A stretch of DNA of 64,000 nt from Micromonospora sp. WMMD1155 (lineage in GTDB: Bacteria; Actinomycetota; Actinomycetes; Mycobacteriales; Micromonosporaceae), in the NCBI RefSeq assembly GCF_029581275.1, contig NZ_CP120742.1, positions 2,702,501 through 2,766,500 on the forward strand, written 5' to 3'. The notes beneath the pieces were generated by a model. It saw only the letters and a list, made by a program, of their open reading frames with translations. It did not search any database and was not told the DNA's origin. Shown one piece after another: positions 33,029 to 40,052 of the stretch (position 1 is the first letter of the stretch; every line of letters starts with the position of its first letter). The position numbers and the translations under genes are program-made.

Positions 33029-34042
33029 TCAGCCCCCGATCGCGGACATCGGCCGGGTCGGCTGGAGGAAGGTGGGATCGTCGATGCCGTGCCCGGCGCG
33101 CTTACCCCACATCGCGGTGCGCCAGCGCCGGGCCAACCCGTCGTCGTCCGCGCCACCGCGCAGCGCGGCGCGCAGGTCGGACTCCTCGGTGGCGAAGAGG
33201 CAGGCACGAACCTGGCCGTCCGCGGTCAGCCGGGTGCGGTCGCAGTCCCCGCAGAACGGGCGGGTGACGCTGGCGATCACACCGACCCGCGCGGGGCCGC
33301 CGTCGACCAACCACGTCTCCGCCGGTGCCGCCCCGCGCTCGGCCGGGTCGGGGCTGAGATCGAAGGCGGTACGCAGGGAGGTCAGGATCTCCTCGGCCGT
33401 CACCATCGTGCCGCGGTCCCAGCCGTGCTGGGCGTCCAACGGCATCTGCTCGATGATCCGCAACTGGTAGTCGTGGTCCAGGGCGAAGCGCAGCAGGGCC
33501 GGTGCCTCGTCCTCGTTGACCCCGCGCATCAGGACGGAGTTGATTTTCACGGGGCTCAGCCCGGCGGCCTTCGCCCCGGCGAGCCCGGCCAACACCGCGT
33601 CCAGGCGGGGGCGGCGGGTGAGCCGCTCGAACCGGCCCGGATCCAGGGTGTCCAGTGAGACGTTCACCCGGTCCAGGCCGGCCGCGCTCAGCGCCGGAGC
33701 CAGCCGGTCCAGACCGATGCCGTTGGTGGTCAGCGAGACCCGGGGGCGGGGCTGCAACGCGGCCACCGCGCTGACGATGCCGACCAGCCCCGGTCGGATC
33801 AGCGGCTCACCACCGGTGAACCGCACCTCGGTCACACCGAGACGCTCGACGGCCACCCGGACCAGCCGGACGATCTCCTCGTCGGTCAGCAACTGGGGAC
33901 CGGCCAGCCAGGGCAGACCTTCGGCCGGCATGCAGTAGGTGCAGCGCAGGTTGCACTTGTCGGTGAGGGACACGCGCAGGTCCCGGGCGACGCGGTCGTA
34001 CCGGTCGACGAGGACCCCGTCGGTCCCCGGGGCGACGCTCAC
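33029..34042 (-). CDS. moaA: GTP 3',8-cyclase MoaA
   Basis: 337 residues, a radical SAM enzyme for the first step of molybdenum cofactor synthesis. The N-terminal cluster motif is CNLRCTYCMPAEGLPWL (CxxxCxxC, about 28-44), with GGEPL for SAM binding. The second cluster is in the C-terminal region RPFCGDCDRTRLTADGQ...CLF, and the protein ends with the essential Gly-Gly tail (SAIGG). The start is GTG 34042, which overlaps the stop of the upstream kinase-like gene by 4 bases. Translational coupling to that gene is therefore likely. Confidence 0.96.
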   Translation of the reverse strand: MSVAPGTDGVLVDRYDRVARDLRVSLTDKCNLRCTYCMPAEGLPWLAGPQLLTDEEIVRLVRVAVERLGVTEVRFTGGEPLIRPGLVGIVSAVAALQPRPRVSLTTNGIGLDRLAPALSAAGLDRVNVSLDTLDPGRFERLTRRPRLDAVLAGLAGAKAAGLSPVKINSVLMRGVNEDEAPALLRFALDHDYQLRIIEQMPLDAQHGWDRGTMVTAEEILTSLRTAFDLSPDPAERGAAPAETWLVDGGPARVGVIASVTRPFCGDCDRTRLTADGQVRACLFATEESDLRAALRGGADDDGLARRWRTAMWGKRAGHGIDDPTFLQPTRPMSAIGG

Positions 34043-34953
34043 CTGTCGACCGTAGCGCGCTCGGCCCGCCCCAGGGCGGCACGGGCGGTCCGGACCACCG
34101 CATCTCGGTAGCTGGCGCCGAACAGTGCGGTGTGCACGAGCAGCAGATGCAGTTGGTGCAGAGGCAGTCGAGCCTGCCAGCCGTCCGGCAACGGCCAGCT
34201 CTCCTGATAGGCGGCCAGCACCCGATCCAGGTGCGGGACGCCGCCGAAGAGCGCGAGTTGGGCGAGGTCTGTCTCCCGGTGCCCACCGTGGGCTGCCGGG
34301 TCGACGAGCCAGGCCCGGTCGTCGGCTCCCCACAGCACGTTGCCCGGCCACAGGTCGCCGTGGACGCGCGCGGGCGGCTCGTCGCCGCCCATCCCGTCGA
34401 CCCGGTCGATGACCTGCTCGACCACCGTGACGTCGGCGCCGGTCAGCGCACCACCGTCGACCGAACGTCGGAGATGGGGGAGGAGTCGTCGCTCGGCGAA
34501 CCACGTCGACCAGGGCCCGTCGGTGAGGGTGTTGTCCTGTGGGAGCGACCCGATGAAGCCGAGCCAGGGCGCACCGAAGCCGGCCGACCCCGCCCGATGC
34601 AGGTCGGCCAACTCCCGGCCGAAGCGTTCGGCGGCCTCCGGCGTCGGCTCGCCGGGCTCCACCCAGTCGAGCGCCAGCAGGTCCGGCAATGCCACGATCA
34701 CCTCGGGTACGCCGACGGCGCCGGCCTCCCGCAGCCACCGCAACCCGGCGGCCTCGGCGGCGAAGAAGCCCTCCGGTGCCGCCCGGTCTGCCCTTTCGGG
34801 CCAGGACTTGGCGAAGACGGAGTGGCCGTCGTCCAGGGTGAGCCGGGCGGCGTCGCAGATGTTTCCACCGGCGACCGGCGTCTCCCGGATGCGCTGGTGG
34901 GTCCGGAAGGTCGGCAGGTGTGCCGGGTGCGCGCGTAGGTACACCAGGTCCAT
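34039..34953 (-). CDS. Fructosamine kinase-like protein
   Basis: 304 residues with the fructosamine/aminoglycoside kinase fold. GGNICDAARLTLDDGHSVFAKSW carries the ATP-binding lysine (about 30-52). HGDLWPGNVLW is the catalytic loop and LVDPAAHGGHRETDLAQL the metal-binding DPA motif. Family members phosphorylate ketoamines on glycated proteins or small molecules, starting their removal. ATG 34953 is preferred to the longer frame because similarity starts at MDLVYLRA. It leads the run kinase-moaA-moaD-metallophosphoesterase-EndoQ/UvrD; why a deglycation-type kinase is coupled to moaA is unclear. Confidence 0.87.
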   Translation of the reverse strand: MDLVYLRAHPAHLPTFRTHQRIRETPVAGGNICDAARLTLDDGHSVFAKSWPERADRAAPEGFFAAEAAGLRWLREAGAVGVPEVIVALPDLLALDWVEPGEPTPEAAERFGRELADLHRAGSAGFGAPWLGFIGSLPQDNTLTDGPWSTWFAERRLLPHLRRSVDGGALTGADVTVVEQVIDRVDGMGGDEPPARVHGDLWPGNVLWGADDRAWLVDPAAHGGHRETDLAQLALFGGVPHLDRVLAAYQESWPLPDGWQARLPLHQLHLLLVHTALFGASYRDAVVRTARAALGRAERATVDR

Positions 34954-35061
34954 CAGCGCACGGTAACCGCTCCCCACGACACCACGGCCCCGCCCGACGC
35001 AGATCGGCCGTCCTCCGACACCCGTGGAAGTGGGCTGAGCAGGGAAAACACGGTGAGTAAC

Positions 35062-35087
35062 TGTGGATAAGCCGCGTGTCGTCCACA
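35062..35087. promoter_or_regulatory. Inverted pair of DnaA-box-like sites between divergent genes
   Basis: TGTGGATAA at 35062-35070 is the exact reverse complement of the classical DnaA box TTATCCACA. TCGTCCACA at 35079-35087 is a one-mismatch match to TTGTCCACA on the other strand. They sit in the 174-base gap between the divergent kinase (34953) and DUF4192 (35128) genes. The pair also forms the inverted repeat CTGTGGA...TCCACAG. Confidence 0.45.
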
Positions 35088-35127
35088 GGGGCAGCGGCCC
35101 CGAATCGGCCGGCAGCACGCTACCGGC

Positions 35128-36174
35128 ATGACAGCGATCGAACGTTCTCAGCTCACCGTCCGCTCACCCGCCGACCTGATCGCCGCCGTGCCGTACCTGC
35201 TCGGGTTCCATCCCACCGACAGCGTGGTGGCCGTGGCGTTGCTCGGTCGGCAGATCATCTTCGCCGCCCGCGCGGATCTGCCCGAGCCGTCGACCGATCC
35301 GGCCGAGCGGGCGCGGCACCTGGCCGGCGTGATCCGCAGGCAGGGCGCGGAGTCGGCCACCGTGGTCGGCTACGGGTCGGCGGATCGGGTCACCCCGGCG
35401 GTGGACGCGGTGCGCGTCGCACTGGCCGCCGGTGGGACGGAGGTGCTCGACGCGTTGCGGGTCACCGAGGGCCGCTGGTGGTCCTACCTCTGTGCCGAGC
35501 CTGACTGCTGCCCGCCCGAGGGTCGGCGCTACGACCCGAGCGCCAACCCGGTGACCGCCTCAGCGGTCTTCGCCGGCCAGGTCGCCCTCCCCGACCGGGC
35601 CGCCTTGGTGGCGCAGGTGGCACCTGTCGACGGGCCGCCCCGGGAGGCGGTACGCGCGGCCACCGCCCGCGCCGAGCTGAGGATCACCGAGCTGATCGAG
35701 CAGGCGCCCGAGAGTGATCTGCTCGGTGGGCGGGCTCTGCGCTCCGCCGGGGTGGCGGCGGTTCGTGCGGCGCAGCGTCGGCAGCGGCGCGACGAGCGGC
35801 TCGACGACGACGAGGTGGCCTGGCTGAGCCTCCTGATGACCCACCTCCCGGTCCGGGATCACGCCTGGGAACGCACCGACGGTCGGGACCGGGACATCGC
35901 TCTCTGGACCGACGTGCTGCGCCGGGCCGAGCCGGAGTTGATCGCCGCGCCGGGGGCACTGCTGGCGTTCGCGGCCTGGCGCGCGGGGCAGGGGGCGCTG
36001 GCGGCTGTCGCGCTCGAACGCACGCTCAGCCTGCACCCCGACTACTCGCTGGCGGTGTTGCTGGACGACCTGCTCCGGCGGGGCGTGCCGCCGTCCGAGC
36101 TGGACGGCTGGCCGTCGGTCGGCATGCCGGGCGTGCTCCGCCCCCGCCGGAGGAGCCGACGTGGTCGCCGCTGA
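35128..36174 (+). CDS. DUF4192 domain protein
   Basis: 348 residues, one full-length DUF4192 domain. Recognisable stretches are VRSPADLIAAVPYLLGFHPTDSVV at the N-terminus, VVGYGSADRVTPAVD, and the C-terminal PGALLAFAAWRAGQGALAAVALE with LHPDYSLAVLLDDLLRRGVPP. The family is confined to actinobacteria and has no assigned function. A region with WWSYLCAEPDCCPPEG contains three cysteines that could bind metal. ATG 35128 is used. The toxin gene's longest frame overlaps its last 14 bases. Confidence 0.88.
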   Translation: MTAIERSQLTVRSPADLIAAVPYLLGFHPTDSVVAVALLGRQIIFAARADLPEPSTDPAERARHLAGVIRRQGAESATVVGYGSADRVTPAVDAVRVALAAGGTEVLDALRVTEGRWWSYLCAEPDCCPPEGRRYDPSANPVTASAVFAGQVALPDRAALVAQVAPVDGPPREAVRAATARAELRITELIEQAPESDLLGGRALRSAGVAAVRAAQRRQRRDERLDDDEVAWLSLLMTHLPVRDHAWERTDGRDRDIALWTDVLRRAEPELIAAPGALLAFAAWRAGQGALAAVALERTLSLHPDYSLAVLLDDLLRRGVPPSELDGWPSVGMPGVLRPRRRSRRGRR

Positions 36175-36577
36175 GGAGCCGCTCCCCGATTGCCGTCCCG
36201 ACCCGGGACGACTCCCGCCAGCTGTATCGCAATTTTGCTATAGTCGGCTCTGGCCGGTCCTCTTTCACCCAGAGGCCGCGACCGAGCTGCAAGCCATACC
36301 CGTGCTCGAACAGACGGCCGTCGGGCACGCGGTCGAAAAGCTGGAGAGCCTTGGCCCCAACCTCGGCTACCCGCACTCCAGCAGGATCAGAATCGCCGAC
36401 AAGCTTCGTGAGCTGCGCCCACGCGGAGGGCGCAGTCGGTGGCGCGTCTTCTACACACAGGTGGGCGACGCTTTCGTGGTCGGCGCCATCGGCCCAGAGG
36501 CCAAGGTCAGCCAGCGGAACTTCACCCGGGCTGTCGCAGCGGCAGAGCGAAGGATCAAGGATGTGGAGGTGGACTGA
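36161..36577 (+). CDS. RelE/HigB-type toxin (phage Gp49-like); start unclear
   Basis: The recognisable toxin part runs from WPVLFHPEAATELQAIP to the end, about 112 residues. KLRELRPRGGRSRWRVFYTQ is the conserved RNase-type core of HigB/Gp49 toxins, which cleave mRNA on ribosomes. The longest frame starts at GTG 36161 inside the DUF4192 gene, but a -10-like TATAGT with a palindrome (36225-36244) lies downstream of that codon. In related proteins translation begins just before WPVLF; here the codon there is CTC and no ATG, GTG or TTG is in frame at that place. The gene may use an odd start, or be weakened. Its stop overlaps the antitoxin ATG by one base. Confidence 0.8.
   Translation: MVAAEEPLPDCRPDPGRLPPAVSQFCYSRLWPVLFHPEAATELQAIPVLEQTAVGHAVEKLESLGPNLGYPHSSRIRIADKLRELRPRGGRSRWRVFYTQVGDAFVVGAIGPEAKVSQRNFTRAVAAAERRIKDVEVD
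36225..36244 (+). promoter_or_regulatory. Palindromic operator overlapping a -10-like box of the toxin-antitoxin pair
   Basis: TATCGCAATTTTGCTATA (36225-36242) is an imperfect palindrome (7 of 9 arm positions pair). It overlaps TATAGT (36239-36244), a good -10 hexamer, while no convincing -35 is visible. Auto-repression by the HigA antitoxin at such a site is the usual arrangement in this family; here it is inferred from position. Confidence 0.5.
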
Positions 36578-36894
36578 TGAAGCGTTCCGAACTCAAGACC
36601 TCGCAGCAGGTCATCGACGATGCCGGTCGGCAGGACCCGGCCTTCCGCGCAGAGTGGGATCGGACAGCCTTCGCCCGCGAGGTCGCACTGCGTATCGTGC
36701 GGTACCGCGCCGACAATGAATTGACCCAGACCGCCCTCGCGCGCGCGGTGGGCATGACCCAGTCGGTCATCGCGCGACTCGAGGCCGGCGACCAGCCGCC
36801 GTCGATCGCCACACTCGCCAAGCTCTCCAAGGGCACCGGCATGGTGTTCGACGTCAAGATCTCTCACGGCGCGGTCGAGATCGTGGCTGCCTAG
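36577..36894 (+). CDS. HigA-type antitoxin, XRE helix-turn-helix protein
   Basis: 105 residues. The XRE helix-turn-helix is clear: ELTQTALARAVGMTQSVIARLEAGDQPPS (about residues 48-76), followed by IATLAKLSKGTGMVFDVKI. The N-terminal part (residues 1-40) would contact the toxin. ATG 36577 overlaps the toxin stop (TGATG), and GGAGG precedes it. The toxin-first gene order is characteristic of HigBA, as opposed to most type II systems. It neutralises the HigB-like protein and probably represses its own promoter. Confidence 0.88.
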   Translation: MKRSELKTSQQVIDDAGRQDPAFRAEWDRTAFAREVALRIVRYRADNELTQTALARAVGMTQSVIARLEAGDQPPSIATLAKLSKGTGMVFDVKISHGAVEIVAA

Positions 36895-36958
36895 CCGGCC
36901 GCGCCCAGCTCCGGGCGGTCCAGGCGGCAACCAGCCGGTGTCGGTGGCGCGATCGGGG

Positions 36959-37037
36959 TTGATCGACTCGGCTTCCTGAACAACGGGGTGTCCCGGTCGT
37001 CAGGATGCCCCGATATCAACGAACCCGAGTGGATCAA
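36959..37037. repeat. 79-bp imperfect palindromic intergenic element (copy A)
   Basis: The two arms, read outward-in, match at 27 of 39 positions. Shared blocks are TTGATC, ACTCGG, TTC, CGGGG and TCC. The ends are TTGATCGACT on the left and the complement of TTGATCCACT on the right. It is in the 320-base gap between higA and the GAP-family gene. Another element at 48159-48233 has the same TGATCCACT end and a central GGGGG/CCCCC. No open frame is present, so it looks like a miniature palindromic element rather than a gene. Confidence 0.65.
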
Positions 37038-37061
37038 GGGTTGGCTAGTGGTCAACGCTGC

Positions 37062-37113
37062 CCCAGGTCGATCGCCCAGGTCGATCGCCCAGGTCGATCG
37101 CCCAGGTCGATCG
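37062..37113 (+). repeat. Four perfect tandem copies of a 13-bp unit
   Basis: CCCAGGTCGATCG is repeated four times without mismatch (37062-37074, 37075-37087, 37088-37100, 37101-37113). Each unit contains the palindrome CGATCG. The array lies about 100 bases before the GTG (37215) of the GAP-family gene, where a promoter or operator could be. Confidence 0.85.
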
Positions 37114-37214
37114 CCCGGGGCGGGCCCCTCGGCAAGCGCATCCCTCGAACGATGTACCCGGTTCTCCCTTTCACGATCGACGCGGCGACACCTCCGGCCA
37201 CGCAGAATGATCTC

Positions 37215-37922
37215 GTGAGCCCCGAATTGCCGCTGTCGCTGGCCGGGCTGGCGCTGATCGACAGCACCAGCATCGGCACCCTGTTCATCCCGGTCTGGCT
37301 GCTGCTCGCCCCCGGGCCGGTCAACGCCCGACGGATCCTGGGCTACCTCGCCACGATCGCGGGGTTCTACCTGGCGGTGGGGCTGCTGCTGGTCTTCGGT
37401 GGCAGCACGCTGGCGGACGCGCTGGGCGGTGCGCTGGACAACCGCGTGGTGCTCTGGGCGCAACTCGTCCTGGGCGTCGGCATGCTGGCGCTCAGCTTCC
37501 GCTACGACGGCAAACGGCGTCCGCGTACCGGTGGCGTGCTGCGATGGCGGGACCGGGCCACCGCCGGTGACTCCTCGGCCCGGTGGTTGGTCGGGCTCGC
37601 GCTGCTCGCCGCGCTCGCCGAGGTGGCGACCATGCTGCCGTACCTCGGTGCGGTGGGGCTGTTGGCCACCTCCGGGGTCGGTTCGGCGACCGTGGTGGTG
37701 CTGCTGGCCGGATACTGCCTGGTCATGGTGCTGCCAGCGGTCCTCCTGCTGGGTGCCAGGTCGGCCCGCCCGACGATGGTCGAGCCGGTGCTCGCCCGAC
37801 TCAACAACTGGATCGTCAACAAGGCCGGTGGTGCCTTCGGCTGGATCCTCGGCATCGCCGGTTTCCTGATCGCCCGTGACGCCGCCGTCCGACTCGGCCT
37901 GTTCGGCCTGCTCGATCGCTGA
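37215..37922 (+). CDS. GAP (Sap/GPL-addressing) family membrane protein
   Basis: 235 residues with six hydrophobic segments in the LysE-like layout. The N-terminal PLSLAGLALIDSTSIGTLFIPVWLLLAP and the central LLAALAEVATMLPYLGAVGLLATSGVG are characteristic of GAP/Sap proteins. In mycobacteria relatives assist export of cell-surface glycopeptidolipids; the cargo here is unknown. GTG 37215 begins the similar region; an in-frame ATG at 37152 would add 21 residues. The 13-base tandem array lies just upstream. It ends three bases before the convergent fdhD gene. Confidence 0.82.
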   Translation: MSPELPLSLAGLALIDSTSIGTLFIPVWLLLAPGPVNARRILGYLATIAGFYLAVGLLLVFGGSTLADALGGALDNRVVLWAQLVLGVGMLALSFRYDGKRRPRTGGVLRWRDRATAGDSSARWLVGLALLAALAEVATMLPYLGAVGLLATSGVGSATVVVLLAGYCLVMVLPAVLLLGARSARPTMVEPVLARLNNWIVNKAGGAFGWILGIAGFLIARDAAVRLGLFGLLDR

Positions 37923-37925
37923 GCG

Positions 37926-38792
37926 TCAGGCCGACTGCTCCACCCTGATCCGCTGTGCCCCGGCGTAGACGTTCATCGTCCGGCCGCGTAGGAAACCGAC
38001 CAGTGTCATCCCCGCCTCGTCGGCCAGTTCGACGGCGAGGGTGCTCGGGGCGGACACCGCGGCCAGCAGCGGCAGCCCCGCCATCCACGCCTTCTGGGTC
38101 AGCTCGAAGCTGGCCCGCCCGGAGACCAGCAGCAGGTGCCCGGCCAGTGGGAGGCGTCGTTCCCGGACCGCCCAGCCGATCACCTTGTCCACGGCGTTGT
38201 GCCGGCCCACGTCCTCCCGCAGCACCACCAGCTCACCGTCGGAGGTGAACAGCCCCGCCGCGTGGAGTCCACCGGTCCGGTCGAAGCCGCGCTGGGCGGC
38301 GCGGAGCCGGTCGGGCAGGTCGGCGAGGAGCGTGGCCGGCACAGTCAGCGGGTCCGCCGCGACCGGGAACAGTGACCGGGTGCGTACCGCGTCGATGCTC
38401 GCCTTGCCACAGACACCGCAGGAACTGGTCGTGTAGAAGTTCCGGGACGGGTCGGTGGTCGGTTCCGGCACGCCGGGCGCGAGCACCACGTCCACCACGT
38501 TGTACGTGTTCGGCGTCTCCGCGCCCGCGCAGAGCTGCGCGGTCGACACGTCGTCGGTCGACCGGATCAGCCCCTCGGTCAGGAGGAAACCGATCGCCAG
38601 GTCCAGGTCGTCGCCGGGCGTACGCATGGTGACGGCGAGCGGCCGTCGGCGGCCGGGACCGGCCGCGCCCACCCGGATCTCCAGCGGCTCCTCCACGGCG
38701 AGGGTGTCCGGACGACGGACGGCCCCACGCCCGGAGGTCGCCGCATCCAGGTCGATTCGGAGTACGCCCCGTCGATCAGTTGCCCGTCCCAT
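37926..38792 (-). CDS. fdhD: Formate dehydrogenase accessory sulphurtransferase FdhD
   Basis: 288 residues. FdhD carries sulphur from a cysteine desulphurase to the molybdenum cofactor of formate dehydrogenase. The catalytic CxxC is in [17 protein letters not shown] (about 145-161). Other family parts are [32 protein letters not shown] and [24 protein letters not shown] 38792 has GGAGG upstream. No formate dehydrogenase gene is in the window. It is divergent from mobA, with a palindromic element in the gap. Confidence 0.95.
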   Translation of the reverse strand: MGRATDRRGVLRIDLDAATSGRGAVRRPDTLAVEEPLEIRVGAAGPGRRRPLAVTMRTPGDDLDLAIGFLLTEGLIRSTDDVSTAQLCAGAETPNTYNVVDVVLAPGVPEPTTDPSRNFYTTSSCGVCGKASIDAVRTRSLFPVAADPLTVPATLLADLPDRLRAAQRGFDRTGGLHAAGLFTSDGELVVLREDVGRHNAVDKVIGWAVRERRLPLAGHLLLVSGRASFELTQKAWMAGLPLLAAVSAPSTLAVELADEAGMTLVGFLRGRTMNVYAGAQRIRVEQSA

Positions 38793-38881
38793 CCCGCCAT
38801 CCTCCACCCCAGGCCGGCCCGCCCGCACGACCACCGGCCGTAAGCGCCCCCGCCCCCACCCCGCCCCCGTCCTGGTGCGTC

Positions 38882-38936
38882 GATCATGAAGTTGTCCGCG
38901 CGTGTCGTCGGCGTGTTGACCGACAACTTCATGATC
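38882..38936. repeat. Intergenic palindrome with 15-bp perfect arms
   Basis: GATCATGAAGTTGTC (38882-38896) pairs perfectly with GACAACTTCATGATC (38922-38936) around a 25-base spacer. It is in the gap between the divergent fdhD and mobA genes, 90 bases from fdhD and 98 bases from mobA. It begins and ends with a GATCA/TGATC motif like the elements at 36959 and 48159 but has a different core. Confidence 0.7.
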
Positions 38937-39033
38937 ACCGGGGCGAGGGGTCGGGTCAGCACAGTTGGAGGAGGCGGTTGCGGGCCTGAGCGGCACCGGC
39001 ACGATCGGGCGCTGGCGCGGCTACCGTGGCCGG

Positions 39034-39708
39034 GTGGAGACGTACGCCGCTGTGGTGCTCGCGGGTGGGGTCGCCCGCCGGATGGGCGGGGTCGACAAGC
39101 CCGCGCTCCCGGTCGGCGGCCGGCCGATGCGCGACCGGGTGTTCGCCGCCGTCACCGACGCGACGCCACGGGTGCTTGTCGGTCCGGCCGACGCCGTGCC
39201 CCCGGGCGTGCGGGTCGTCCGGGAGGACCCACCGGGCGGCGGCCCGGTCGCCGCGGCGGCTGCCGGCCTGGCGCTGCTGGACCCCGACACCAGCCTGGTC
39301 GCGCTGCTCGCCGCCGACCTGCCGCTGCTCACCCGGGCCGCGATCGGGTACCTGCTGAACCACCTCGACCGGGAGACCTTCGACACCGAACCGGCGACCG
39401 ACGGCCTCGCTCCGGCACCGTCGGCTCGCAGTGGCCTCGGCAGCGAGCGGCGACCTGACGGGGTGTGCTTCGTCGACGGCGACGGACGGCGGCAGTCACT
39501 CTGCGGCGTGTGGCGGGTCGCCGCGTTGCGGGCCGGGCTGGACCGGTTGACGGCCGAGCGGGACGGCGGTCTCTCCGGAGCCCCGGTCCGCGCGCTGCTG
39601 GCCGGTCTCGTGGTGCGGGAGGTGGCCTGGTCCGGCGAGGGCCCGCCGCCCTGGTTCGACTGCGACACTGACGAGGACGTACGCCGGGCGGAGGAGTGGG
39701 CGCGATGA
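39034..39708 (+). CDS. mobA: Molybdenum cofactor guanylyltransferase (MobA-like)
   Basis: 224 residues. MobA attaches GMP to molybdopterin to make the bis-MGD cofactor. The N-terminal nucleotide-binding signature is AAVVLAGGVARRMGGVDKPAL (about residues 4-24). LVALLAADLPLLTR contains the metal-binding aspartate, and DCDTDEDV is near the end. GTG 39034 begins at METYAAVV. Bis-MGD is used by formate dehydrogenase and nitrate reductase, which fits the neighbouring fdhD. The stop overlaps the DUF6457 gene (ATGA). Confidence 0.88.
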   Translation: METYAAVVLAGGVARRMGGVDKPALPVGGRPMRDRVFAAVTDATPRVLVGPADAVPPGVRVVREDPPGGGPVAAAAAGLALLDPDTSLVALLAADLPLLTRAAIGYLLNHLDRETFDTEPATDGLAPAPSARSGLGSERRPDGVCFVDGDGRRQSLCGVWRVAALRAGLDRLTAERDGGLSGAPVRALLAGLVVREVAWSGEGPPPWFDCDTDEDVRRAEEWAR

Positions 39709-39971
39709 CGGTGATGGACGACTGGGTGACCGCTGCGTGCGCCGAGTTGGAGTTGGACCCGGCCGGGGTGCCCGTCCCGGCGGTGCTGGATCTGGCTCGC
39801 GACGTCGCCCACCAGGTGTTGCGGCCGGGCGCGCCGGTCAGCGCGTACCTGCTCGGGGTGGCCGTCGGTCGGGGTGCTGACCCGGCGGACGCCGCGGCCC
39901 GGCTCCGAGCGCTGGCCGGCTCCTGGCCGGTCGAGTTGGGGGCCGACCCCACGGACCCGACGGCTCCCTGA
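39705..39971 (+). CDS. Small DUF6457-type protein, coupled to mobA
   Basis: 88 residues, helical and acidic: VMDDWVTAACAELELD, then VLDLARDVAHQVLRPGAPVSAYLLGVAVG. Proteins of this kind follow mobA in many actinobacteria, sometimes fused to it, and have no assigned function. ATG 39705 overlaps the mobA stop, suggesting an obligate partner or stabiliser of the guanylyltransferase; that is inference from gene order. The next gene starts 81 bases later. Confidence 0.75.
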   Translation: MTVMDDWVTAACAELELDPAGVPVPAVLDLARDVAHQVLRPGAPVSAYLLGVAVGRGADPADAAARLRALAGSWPVELGADPTDPTAP

Positions 39972-40052
39972 CCGCCGTTGTCCGATCCCGGTCCGGGCTG
40001 ATTCGACGCACGGGTGGCGTGGGTAGGGTGATCGTGACGGACGGAGGCGATC

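Noticed and set aside
37062..37113. CRISPR-like array
   Set aside because: Units are contiguous 13-mers with no spacers, so this is a simple tandem repeat.
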